From contig DATMZF010000069.1 in assembly GCA_035560555.1 (NCBI GenBank), positions 25,331 through 89,330 of the forward strand: a DNA stretch of 64,000 nt. Reading direction: 5' to 3'. The notes beneath the pieces are model-generated. The model was not told the DNA's origin. It saw nothing but the letters and a program-made list of their open reading frames with translations, and did no database searches. The stretch is from UBA11090 sp035560555. GTDB taxonomy: Bacteria; Spirochaetota; Spirochaetia; Treponematales; Rectinemataceae. A program made the position numbers and the translations under genes. This document shows, in pieces, positions 8,542 through 16,584 of this stretch; position 1 is the stretch's first letter; each line of letters opens with the position of its first letter.

Positions 8542-9186
8542 CTAGAGCGACAGTTCTCTGCCGATAGTCGTGCGCGGACCATGGCCAGGATATACCACGG
8601 TGTCGGGCGGGAGCGAAGCGAGCCTCGCGAGGCTCTTCTCCAGGGCTGCCGGGTCGGAGTCCGGACCATCGGTGCGGCCGACCCCGTCCCTGAAAAGCGT
8701 GTCTCCCGAAATGAGGACGCCCTCATCGCGGTCGTACAGGCATAGTGAACCGGCGCTGTGGCCCGGCGTGTGCAGGACACGGAAGCCCGTCCCTTGTATC
8801 GCGTCGCCCTCATCGAGAAGGATGGCCGGCTCGGGCAGCCCCTTCCAGTAGCTGCTGAAAAAGCCCGGCGCGCTGATGGTGTCGAAGAGAATTCGATTCG
8901 TCTCTTCGCCTTTCGCGCCCAGATAGCTGGCGTCCAGCCTATGGACGGCGATTTTCGGGGGATTGGCCGCCCATTTTTCCATGAGGCCGGGAATGGCCGA
9001 CGTGTGGTCCAGGTGGCCATGAGTGAGGACGATGAGCGAAATTTTGATCGCTTTTTGGGAAAGAAACCCCGCGATCGCCTCGGGATCATCGCCCGGATCG
9101 ACGAGAAAACCGTCTTCTCCCGTCTGGACCGCGTAGACATTCTCGCCGATTGGTCCGACGCGGAGGCGCTCGACGCGAGATGTCAC
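8542..9186 (-). CDS. MBL-fold hydrolase, glyoxalase II-like
   Basis: 214 residues with a complete metallo-beta-lactamase-fold metal site: THGHLDHT (residues 55-62), HTPGHSAGSLCLYD, SGDTLFRDGVGRTD and VYPGHGPRTT. The short length, lacking the C-terminal substrate domain of classical GloB, matches the YcbL type. These hydrolyse thioesters such as S-lactoylglutathione or have other substrates. The start ATG overlaps the end of the upstream gene by four bases (9183-9186), indicating translational coupling. Confidence 0.86.
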   Translation of the reverse strand: MTSRVERLRVGPIGENVYAVQTGEDGFLVDPGDDPEAIAGFLSQKAIKISLIVLTHGHLDHTSAIPGLMEKWAANPPKIAVHRLDASYLGAKGEETNRILFDTISAPGFFSSYWKGLPEPAILLDEGDAIQGTGFRVLHTPGHSAGSLCLYDRDEGVLISGDTLFRDGVGRTDGPDSDPAALEKSLARLASLPPDTVVYPGHGPRTTIGRELSL

Positions 9187-9848
9187 TCTTTCTGTTCCTT
9201 TTCCTCGGGCTGGTCGCCGCGCTTTTTCGCCGGCTTGATCTCTATCGTCCTGTTCTTGAAGTTCGCCCCATCGCAGGCTCCGATAATTTTTTCCGCGTGG
9301 ATTTCCGGGACATCGATGAAGGAGTAATTGTCGAAGAGATGAACCCTGCCGAGCTCGTCGTTGGTGACGCCAGATTTTTCGCTGATGAGGGTTCTCAGTT
9401 CCTGGGGGCGGAGGCGCTGACGTTTTCCCATCGAGACGAAGAGGGGTACCATGCCTTCGACGCTTTTCCGGATTGGCGGTTTGCCCTGAGATTCGACGCT
9501 TTCTCCTTCGCTCCGTACCTGACGGGCTGAAGGGGCCGGCCTGGTCTTTTCGGCTGGTTCAGCGGCTGTCGCGGGCTTGGGCGCTTTGACAGGCGAGGAT
9601 TCCTTGAGGGCTTTCGCCGAGGCGGCGACTGTTTTCTGGGGCTGGTTCCTTGTGATTCCGGCGGCTCGCAGGATGAGAAGAGCCGCCGCGTAGGAGCGCA
9701 TATGAAGAGGAATGCGCTTCCGGAAAATCGACCGCACCTTGGTGAGAATGGCGGGGTCGGGCGGAGACCTGAGTTCTTCGAGGATGCCGTCGAGGAAAGC
9801 GTTCAGGGCTTCCTCGGGTATTTTGTTCGGTGCTGATTCAGTTGGCAC
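9183..9848 (-). CDS. Stand-alone DbpA-type RNA-binding domain protein
   Basis: 221 residues without helicase motifs. The C-terminal ~75 residues contain VPLFVSMGKRQRLRPQELRT, then GVTNDELGRVHLFDNYSFID and VPEIHAEKII. That is the DbpA/CsdA C-terminal RRM-like fold normally attached to DEAD-box helicases, where it grips a 23S rRNA hairpin. The N-terminal 60 residues are helical and the middle is a charged Ala/Pro linker. I place the start at GTG 9848 because AAGGAG lies six bases upstream; the ATG at 9896 has no such site. The domain suggests a role in ribosome assembly or RNA binding (inference). Confidence 0.75.
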   Translation of the reverse strand: MPTESAPNKIPEEALNAFLDGILEELRSPPDPAILTKVRSIFRKRIPLHMRSYAAALLILRAAGITRNQPQKTVAASAKALKESSPVKAPKPATAAEPAEKTRPAPSARQVRSEGESVESQGKPPIRKSVEGMVPLFVSMGKRQRLRPQELRTLISEKSGVTNDELGRVHLFDNYSFIDVPEIHAEKIIGACDGANFKNRTIEIKPAKKRGDQPEEKEQKE

Positions 9849-10067
9849 ATGGTTCTCCTTAAACCGTGACGCGAAGTGGATACTATTGTGCAGCAAAGAT
9901 ACAATCGGGACAAGCAGATAGGTGGGAAAATCGGGATATTTAGGGTATGCGGCGGGTGGAATTAAGCGGTAGCCGGCGGCGGCGCCTATGGGGTAGAATG
10001 ACTTACCGTATCGGGATTGTGGCCGCGAATCCGGGAATTCAGGCCGATGTCAGAAAGGAAGTGTTGC

Positions 10068-11573
10068 ATGCCGTTTGATTCTTTTCCGGTTTGTCTCTGT
10101 CTCACCGGCAAAACGATCGAGACCGATCTCGCGGCCCTCGATGCCCAGCGCGCGAAGGTCGATCTCGTCGAGCTGAGGGCCGACTGCCTCGATCCTTCGG
10201 AAAAATTCCTCCTGCGATCCTTTCCCGAAAAGGCGGGATTGCCCTGCGTCCTGACGGTGCGCAGGCGCAGTGATGGGGGCCTGTTCGAGGAGGGCGAGGG
10301 TGTGCGTCTCGTCATGATCGCGAAAGCTCTCTCCTACGCCCGTTCCGACGCGAGCGCCAACTTCGCCTACGTGGATCTCGAGGAAGATTTCCACATGACG
10401 GCGATCGAGGAAGCCTGCCGAACCTTCGGAACGAGGATCATCCGCTCGCGGCATTATGTCGACGGCATGCCGGCCGATCTCGATGCCGCATGGGAACCGC
10501 TCATCGAGGAAGACGACGAGATTCCCAAGCTGGCCGTGAGCACCCAAAACGCCTCCGACCTCTACAGACTCCTTTCCTGGATAACGACGCTCCCCCCGAG
10601 AGAGAGGCTCATTTTCGGGATGGGGGAGTACGGATTCGCCACCCGGGTCCTCGCCCAGCGCCTTGGTTCGCTTTTTTCCTATACGAGCCTGGGTTCGCCC
10701 GATCTGCCCCTCGCCGCCCCGGGTCAAATGACGCCCGAGACGTTTATCGAGACCTACCGCGGCAAGGAAGTGGGGCCCGACACATCGCTCTACGCCCTCC
10801 TCGGCGGCAAGAGCATCCTGAATTCGCTCTCGCCCGCCCTCCACAACAAGGCTTTCAGAACCATGGGGAAGGATGCGCTGCTTTTCCCCCTGCCATCGGA
10901 ATCGATCGAATCGGCGCTCAATAACATGAAGCTTCTCGGAATAAAGGGAGCCGCGATCACCGTTCCCCTCAAGGAAGATGTCCTGCCTTACCTTTCTTTC
11001 GAGTCCACCGACGTGCAGCGAATCGGGGCCTGCAACACCCTCATAACCAGCGGCGAGGGCTGGGCGGGCTACAATACCGACGCCGACGGTTTCGAGCTCA
11101 GCGCCCTCGAGTTCCTGGGCAGGGAAGATTTCAAGGGCATGAAGGTGACCCTTATCGGCTCAGGCGGGGCGGCCAAATCGGTCGCGCTCTCCCTTCACCG
11201 AAAAGGGGCCGCCTGCGTCATCCTCAACAGGACGATATCCACGGCCAGGGCCCTCGCCCGAAAATATGGCTTCATATGGGGGCCTCTCGACGATAGGGCC
11301 ATCGATGTCATCGGCGGTTATTCGGATCTGATCGTCCAGGCGACGAGCGTTGGGATGACGGGAGGGGTTCAGGGCGACCCGCTCGAATTCTACGAGTTCG
11401 ACGGCCATGAAATGGTGTTCGACCTTATCTACAAACCGGCGAGGACAGCCTTTGTCACGAGGGCGGAACAAGCCGGCTGCAAGGTCTCGAACGGCTACAA
11501 GATGCTTCGCTACCAGGCCGCCGGCCAATACAGGCGGTGGATGGGAGAGATGCCTCCCCAGGATTGTTATTGA
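10068..11573 (+). CDS. aroDE: Bifunctional 3-dehydroquinate dehydratase / shikimate dehydrogenase
   Basis: 501 residues fusing two consecutive shikimate-pathway enzymes. Residues 1-~235 are type I dehydroquinase: VDLVELRADCLD, the catalytic His region SRHYVDGMP, and the Schiff-base Lys in IPKLAVST. Residues ~245-500 are AroE: GGKSILNSLSPALHNKAF for shikimate, TVPLKED with the catalytic Lys, YNTDADGF with the catalytic Asp, and GSGGAAKSVALSL for NADPH. AGGAAG six bases before the ATG at 10068 supports that start. Era follows after 29 bp. Such fusions are known in plants and chlamydiae. Confidence 0.92.
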   Translation: MPFDSFPVCLCLTGKTIETDLAALDAQRAKVDLVELRADCLDPSEKFLLRSFPEKAGLPCVLTVRRRSDGGLFEEGEGVRLVMIAKALSYARSDASANFAYVDLEEDFHMTAIEEACRTFGTRIIRSRHYVDGMPADLDAAWEPLIEEDDEIPKLAVSTQNASDLYRLLSWITTLPPRERLIFGMGEYGFATRVLAQRLGSLFSYTSLGSPDLPLAAPGQMTPETFIETYRGKEVGPDTSLYALLGGKSILNSLSPALHNKAFRTMGKDALLFPLPSESIESALNNMKLLGIKGAAITVPLKEDVLPYLSFESTDVQRIGACNTLITSGEGWAGYNTDADGFELSALEFLGREDFKGMKVTLIGSGGAAKSVALSLHRKGAACVILNRTISTARALARKYGFIWGPLDDRAIDVIGGYSDLIVQATSVGMTGGVQGDPLEFYEFDGHEMVFDLIYKPARTAFVTRAEQAGCKVSNGYKMLRYQAAGQYRRWMGEMPPQDCY

Positions 11574-11602
11574 AAGAGAATCCAAGAGATTCAGGAGAAG
11601 AG

Positions 11603-12478
11603 ATGTCCAAATCTGCTTTTGTGGCGATCGTGGGAAGACCCTCCTCGGGCAAATCCACGCTGTTGAACGCCCTCTGCGGCGCCAAGGTATCGATCGTGTC
11701 GCCGGTGCCCCAAACGACGATGAACACCGTCCGCGGCATAGTGAACAGGCCATCGGGCCAGCTTGTCTTCCTCGATACGCCGGGCTTCCATATCTCGGAC
11801 AAGAAGCTCAATTTAAGACTCAGGGATCTCGTGCTTCGCGCGTTGGGCGACGCCGACATCGTCGTCTACATCATAGACGCCACGCGTGAGCCGGGCCCCG
11901 AGGAGGAAGCCATGGTGAAGGCGCTCTCCGGATCGAAGCTTCCCCTCGTCGCCGTCGTGAACAAGATGGACGACAAGGAGGCGCGGCCGGAGATCGCGGC
12001 CGCTTTCGTGACCGAATACCTGCCCGCGGCCCCGATTCTTCAGATTTCCGCGAAGGAAAAGCTGGGGCTCGAGGAACTGCTGAGCTTCCTGTTGGACAAG
12101 GCGGTGGAGGGGCCGACCTGGTATCCCGAAGAATACTATACGGATCAGGAGCCGGTATTCCGAATGGCCGAAATCATCAGGGAAAAAGCGATCATGCACA
12201 CGAGGGAAGAGCTGCCCCACGCGCTTTTCGTCGAGTTCACCGACTCGCGCAAGCTGGACGACGGCGGCCTGGAGGCTTCCTACGATATCGTGGTGGAGCG
12301 CGAAAGCCAGAAGGGCATTGTCATTGGCAAGGGCGGATCGCTGATCAAGAAAATCAGGGAAGAGGCCGAGGCCGATCTCGCAGAGCTTTTCGACTATACG
12401 GTCAAGCTCAGGCTCCAGGTGCGCGTGGACCCCTCGTGGAAACACGACGACAAGAGACTCGACAGCCTCATTTTCTAA
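11603..12478 (+). CDS. era: GTPase Era
   Basis: 291 residues. The GTPase domain shows G1 GRPSSGKST, the switch region with QTTMNTVRGIV, G3 DTPGFH and G4 NKMD. The C-terminal KH domain carries the GKGGSLIKKI loop, which binds the 3' end of 16S rRNA during 30S maturation. Length is normal for the family. The start follows a CAGGAGAAGAG leader. It lies directly downstream of aroDE and is probably co-transcribed. Confidence 0.95.
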   Translation: MSKSAFVAIVGRPSSGKSTLLNALCGAKVSIVSPVPQTTMNTVRGIVNRPSGQLVFLDTPGFHISDKKLNLRLRDLVLRALGDADIVVYIIDATREPGPEEEAMVKALSGSKLPLVAVVNKMDDKEARPEIAAAFVTEYLPAAPILQISAKEKLGLEELLSFLLDKAVEGPTWYPEEYYTDQEPVFRMAEIIREKAIMHTREELPHALFVEFTDSRKLDDGGLEASYDIVVERESQKGIVIGKGGSLIKKIREEAEADLAELFDYTVKLRLQVRVDPSWKHDDKRLDSLIF

Positions 12479-12489
12479 GGGAAGAGGGG

Positions 12490-12730
12490 AAGAAGGGAAG
12501 AAAAATAAACGGCAGCATAGGCGCTGGAGCGGGACTAGACGTCGAATTAAGCGTCGGACTGGGAGCCGTGGCTTCCCCATCTTTCGCGATCATCTTTTCC
12601 GTCGCAGGATTCCTCGGATCCTATGTTCTCGCCCGCGGTATATTCTTCTCTATATCCCGTCGCTTCCGGGCCGAAGCGGATCGGATCGCCGGGCGAAGTC
12701 ACAAGCAGATCGTTTTTTTAAACGTATCCA
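12490..12730 (+). pseudogene. Possible remnant of a membrane protein gene
   Basis: Between era and pth (12479-12698) one plus-strand frame without its own start codon or ribosome-binding site reads GSIGAGAGLDVELSVGLGAV, then ASPSFAIIFSVAGFLGSYVL and a basic tail. It looks like a Gly-rich linker plus a transmembrane helix. It runs into the antisense of pth. This could be chance in GC-rich DNA. Nothing else is evident in this gap. Confidence 0.15.
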
Positions 12731-13271
12731 CGACCGCCTCAAAGCCCGAATTGAGGCACTCCATGATGGCTTTCTCGGCTCGGGGGAAGACGGCCGTGTC
12801 CAAGATTTCCTTCTCTTCCTTCCTGAAGTCCGAGAGGACATATCCCGCTATGTCGCTGTGATCGGGCCTGCCGATCCCGAAGCGAAGGCGCGCGAAATCG
12901 CGGGTGCCCAGGTGCTTTTCCATGGAACGGAGGCCGTTGTGTCCGCCCAGGCCGCCCGAAAACTTGAAGCCGAAAATCCCGAAGCCCATCTCCAGGTCGT
13001 CGTGGACCGCGAGCACTTCGGCCGGTTCCATCCTGTAGAAGCGCATCAGCTCGCCGATGCTTTCGCCCGAGTTGTTCATGTAGGTTTCGGGCATGAGGAA
13101 CCAGACGCGTTCGCCGGCTATCTCCTTGGACGCCACCCTGCCCTTGAACTTGTGTTCCCAGGAAAGGTCGCCCTTCAGCCGGAGCGAGTCGAGGAACTGC
13201 CACGCCACGTTGTGTCTGTTGCCCGAGTATTCTTTTCCGTAATTGCCAAGGAAAGCGTAAAGTCTGATCAT
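12699..13271 (-). CDS. pth: Peptidyl-tRNA hydrolase
   Basis: 190 residues, the usual length. It releases peptides from peptidyl-tRNA dropped by ribosomes. The conserved active site is present: Asn10 in LGNYG, catalytic His20 in NRHNVAW, METYMN-like PETYMNNSGES, and HDDLEM around residue 88. GGLGGHNGLRS is the tRNA-contacting loop. It is convergent with era. The +1 position of the LGN motif carries Tyr instead of Pro. Confidence 0.95.
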   Translation of the reverse strand: MIRLYAFLGNYGKEYSGNRHNVAWQFLDSLRLKGDLSWEHKFKGRVASKEIAGERVWFLMPETYMNNSGESIGELMRFYRMEPAEVLAVHDDLEMGFGIFGFKFSGGLGGHNGLRSMEKHLGTRDFARLRFGIGRPDHSDIAGYVLSDFRKEEKEILDTAVFPRAEKAIMECLNSGFEAVVDTFKKTICL

Positions 13272-13367
13272 TCCGTGATTCCTCGAATATCGTGTGAATG
13301 GTACTATATCCCATCGGCGCCACCTTGATGAAGGCCCGGCGCTCCCGATGACGAGAGGTGCGCAGAG

Positions 13368-15419
13368 ATGGATTCCATCGTTTTTGAAAAGCGATATGAG
13401 CGCGAAGCCGCGGGCGCCGACGGTGTGGACGGTACGGACGCCGAAGCCGCGGGTGCCGATACCGTCACCGCCGTTTTCCTGGTCCTGCGCTGCGCGCGCG
13501 ATTTTGCCGCCGATACGCCCCTGCGGGTTATCGCCGATGTTCCCATTGAGGAGCTCTGCGAGGCCGCGGGAAAGGCATTTTTAAACGCCGCCGGAGCGGG
13601 CGTGAAGGCCGGGGATTTTTCCGATGCCCGCTCGAGGCTCGTCCTCGTCAACGGTTGGCAGTCCTGGTCATTCTCCGGTGAGCTGCGGCGGAACGAACGC
13701 CCGAGACGGGCAATCCTAAAACCCTCGCTGAATCTCTTCGCCGACCATCCGGCCGAAGAGGCGGCGCGGGAGCTTGCCAGGAAGGGCCGCCGAAGCCTTC
13801 AGGGTTCGTGGAAGCCCGATATGGTCTCGCATTTTTTTGTGGTGTTGCGCGCGGGAAGCGCGAGGCTTGCCCTCGTTTCGCGTAGCGCTAGCGTCGAGGG
13901 AAGCCGGGTTCTTCCCCCTGTCACTTTTTTCGTCGGAGCGACGAACGTTCGGATCGCCGTTTTCGCCGAGGGCGGATCCTTTCGCGCCGGCGAGATCGTC
14001 GCGCGAATCGCGATAGTCCCCGCTTCGGGCTACTTCGAGCTCAAAGACAGGCTCGCCGAGCTTTTCGGAGCCGCTGATTTTGGAAATGCCGCGGCGGCGG
14101 GGCGGTTCGGGGAACTGGCTTTTCTGGGCGGGAACGTCGCGAGGCGCAAACCCATCGGCGGATTCGAAACCTGGTACAATCATTATCTCGCCATCGACGA
14201 GGGCATCATTCTCCGCGATCTCGATGCCCTGGGTGAGAATGACAATCTCATAAACGCGATGTTCCTGAAAAAAGGGAAACCGGTGGTTTTCCAGATCGAC
14301 GACGGCTGGGAAAAACGCGTCGGCGACTGGACTCCCGACGCGGCGAAATTCCCGGAGGGCGTCGCGCGGCTCGCGAACCGCATAGCGGGGAAGGGTTTCA
14401 TTCCCGGATTGTGGGTGGCGCCCTTTCTCGTCATGCCCGAAAGCGCCGTGGCGCGCGAGCATCCCGAGTGGTTGCTGCGGGACTCAGGAGGGAAGCCTGT
14501 GCTCGCCGGATGGAATCCGGGCTGGGGCGGCGATGTCCACTGTCTCGATCTTTCGCTTCCCGATGTTGAAGAATATCTCGTCGGTCTCTTCGAAACCATC
14601 GTCAATGAATGGGGTTTCCGTTACCTCAAACTCGATTTCCTCTATGCCGGCATGCTTCGCGGCGTTCACGCGGGCCTGCCGGGCGGGCATTGGGAACACT
14701 ATGTCCGCGTACTAAAGCGCATAACGTCGATGAAACGTTCGAAGGACGGCCGGCCGGTCGCGTGGCTCTCCTGCGGGGCTCCGGTGGAGAGCACGGCGCC
14801 GCTCATGCCACTGATGCGCGTCGGCGCCGACACCAGGGAACACTGGGATTGGCCGCTCCTAAGACTCATCGGCCACCAGGGAAGACCCTCGGCCAAGGTC
14901 AATATTGGCCATACCCTCGCGCGATCCCTTCTCGACGGGACGCTCCTCCTCAACGACCCGGACGTGATATTCTGCCGTACGCGAAAGACCACGCTGGCCG
15001 ACAACGAAAAGTTCCTCATCGGCCTCGCGGGGCGGATGTTCGCGTCACAACTTCTCATGTCGGACGACCCTTCGGAGTTCGGCATGGAAAGAGCCAACGC
15101 CGCCGGCGGGGGCGCCGGAAACGGCGCGGGTACGGGAGGCGGCGCCACAAACGCCGCCGGCGGCCTTTCGGAGCCCGAGTTCACGCGCGAGCTGCTCGCC
15201 CTTTTCGAAAAGCTGGGGAACAGGGAATTCGGCGTTGAGCGCTATTCGCTGTCGAGCCCCGACATCTACCGCTTCTTCTCCAGGGACGGCGAGCTGCATG
15301 GTCTCATCAATCTGTCCGACCTGACCCAGGCGCTGGAAGCCGAGTCGCCAGCTGGGGAATCGCTGCCGGCGATGCTGCCGCGGCGCTCCCTCGTCATCTT
15401 TGGCTTGCGGCGGACTTGA
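13368..15419 (+). CDS. Alpha-galactosidase-like glycoside hydrolase (GH36 type)
   Basis: 683 residues. An N-terminal beta-rich domain with VLVNGWQSWSFSGEL leads to a TIM barrel with VVFQIDDGWE. The barrel holds the predicted nucleophile Asp423 in RYLKLDFLYAG and acid/base Asp488 in RVGADTREHWDW, as in GH36 melibiases. There is no signal peptide, so it is cytoplasmic and would hydrolyse imported alpha-galactosides. Two Ala/Gly-rich inserts are unusual (residues ~15-35 and ~573-600). Alpha-N-acetylgalactosaminidase activity cannot be excluded. Confidence 0.82.
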   Translation: MDSIVFEKRYEREAAGADGVDGTDAEAAGADTVTAVFLVLRCARDFAADTPLRVIADVPIEELCEAAGKAFLNAAGAGVKAGDFSDARSRLVLVNGWQSWSFSGELRRNERPRRAILKPSLNLFADHPAEEAARELARKGRRSLQGSWKPDMVSHFFVVLRAGSARLALVSRSASVEGSRVLPPVTFFVGATNVRIAVFAEGGSFRAGEIVARIAIVPASGYFELKDRLAELFGAADFGNAAAAGRFGELAFLGGNVARRKPIGGFETWYNHYLAIDEGIILRDLDALGENDNLINAMFLKKGKPVVFQIDDGWEKRVGDWTPDAAKFPEGVARLANRIAGKGFIPGLWVAPFLVMPESAVAREHPEWLLRDSGGKPVLAGWNPGWGGDVHCLDLSLPDVEEYLVGLFETIVNEWGFRYLKLDFLYAGMLRGVHAGLPGGHWEHYVRVLKRITSMKRSKDGRPVAWLSCGAPVESTAPLMPLMRVGADTREHWDWPLLRLIGHQGRPSAKVNIGHTLARSLLDGTLLLNDPDVIFCRTRKTTLADNEKFLIGLAGRMFASQLLMSDDPSEFGMERANAAGGGAGNGAGTGGGATNAAGGLSEPEFTRELLALFEKLGNREFGVERYSLSSPDIYRFFSRDGELHGLINLSDLTQALEAESPAGESLPAMLPRRSLVIFGLRRT

Positions 15420-15481
15420 GTCTTGAACTATAAAGACAGAAGACCGGCACGAGAAAATTTCTTCCATGGAGCGGAAACCAT

Positions 15482-16501
15482 ATGAAAAAAACCATCGCCA
15501 CCATCGCGATGCTTGGGCTGGCGGCCGCTGTCGTCGGCGCTCAGGGCGGCGTCGATCTTCCGAAACTCAGTATGTGGAACAGGGGCGTCTTCAACCTTTA
15601 CGAGAGCGGGGGGACGACCAGCGTCGGTCCCAGCTGGATGGGAGATGCGATCAAGCAGGGGCCTTACAATTCGCTGTCCCTCGACTGGTCGATGAAGGAC
15701 GTAGGCTGGACCATGACCGCTCAGTGGGACGGTGACGCGAAAACGTACCCCTTCTATCTGCGCGATTTCAGCGGGCGCTACTCCATGTTCAAAGGCTTTC
15801 TCAAGCTCACCGCCGGCAAAGTCTGGGCCGACGGAGGCTACCGCTTCCGCAATTTCGATACCACCGGCTTCAGCACGAGAATAGCCAGCGGCGAGACAGG
15901 CGTCATGGCGCGGCTGCAGCTGGCCAAGGGGCTTTCGGTGGGAACCTTCGTGCCGATTCCCGTGGCCTCCCAGGCCGCGGGAGCGACATTCGGGAAGATG
16001 AATTTCGGCGCCGAATGGATCTTCGAGAACATCGCCACGATAAAGGCGTCCTATCGCCTCGAACCAGTTTCCGACATAAAATCCCTGAATAGCGGCAACC
16101 GGGAATTCGCGATAGGAGCGGTCCTGACAGCCTTGCCAGATTTCGCGTTCACGCTCGGCTACAGGTTTTTGGACGCGACGCCCGAGCACGATCTCTTTTT
16201 CGACGCTTCCTATAGCCTTCCCGTGTTGAAGCTAAAAATGTTCGCCGACCTCAATATCGTGGACGCCGGCCTGTACTATGGGGGCAAGCTGAACGCCGAG
16301 TACTTCGTCAGCGATACCCCCTTCGTCGTGGGGGCTTCGGCGTCCTACGGAAACGGCGACGCCTGGTACGACGATGGGGTGGAAGCGAATCCCTATTTCC
16401 GGTATGAATTCGGCGGCTCCTCGGTGCAGCTCGGCGCCGATCTGCTTTATAAAGCGGCGCTGACCTACAAGGTCCAGCTCGCTTATACGATCAGTTTTTG
16501 A
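15482..16501 (+). CDS. Exported beta-barrel-like protein, probable outer-membrane protein
   Basis: 339 residues with a Sec signal peptide (MKKTIATIAMLGLAAAVVGA). The body consists of alternating amphipathic strands rich in Tyr, Gly and Phe. It ends VQLAYTISF, with the terminal Phe typical of outer-membrane barrels. No sequence family is recognised with certainty. It lies 62 bp after the alpha-galactosidase gene, so a link to sugar uptake is conceivable but unproven. It is not similar by eye to the other barrel-like protein at 3977. Confidence 0.6.
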   Translation: MKKTIATIAMLGLAAAVVGAQGGVDLPKLSMWNRGVFNLYESGGTTSVGPSWMGDAIKQGPYNSLSLDWSMKDVGWTMTAQWDGDAKTYPFYLRDFSGRYSMFKGFLKLTAGKVWADGGYRFRNFDTTGFSTRIASGETGVMARLQLAKGLSVGTFVPIPVASQAAGATFGKMNFGAEWIFENIATIKASYRLEPVSDIKSLNSGNREFAIGAVLTALPDFAFTLGYRFLDATPEHDLFFDASYSLPVLKLKMFADLNIVDAGLYYGGKLNAEYFVSDTPFVVGASASYGNGDAWYDDGVEANPYFRYEFGGSSVQLGADLLYKAALTYKVQLAYTISF

Positions 16502-16584
16502 CTCTGGGGGCCTCCGGCGAATCTGCCTTTCCCGACGCCTTGAAGATTGCGCGAGTTTCGCCGGTATCCTATACTGGACGCTCA

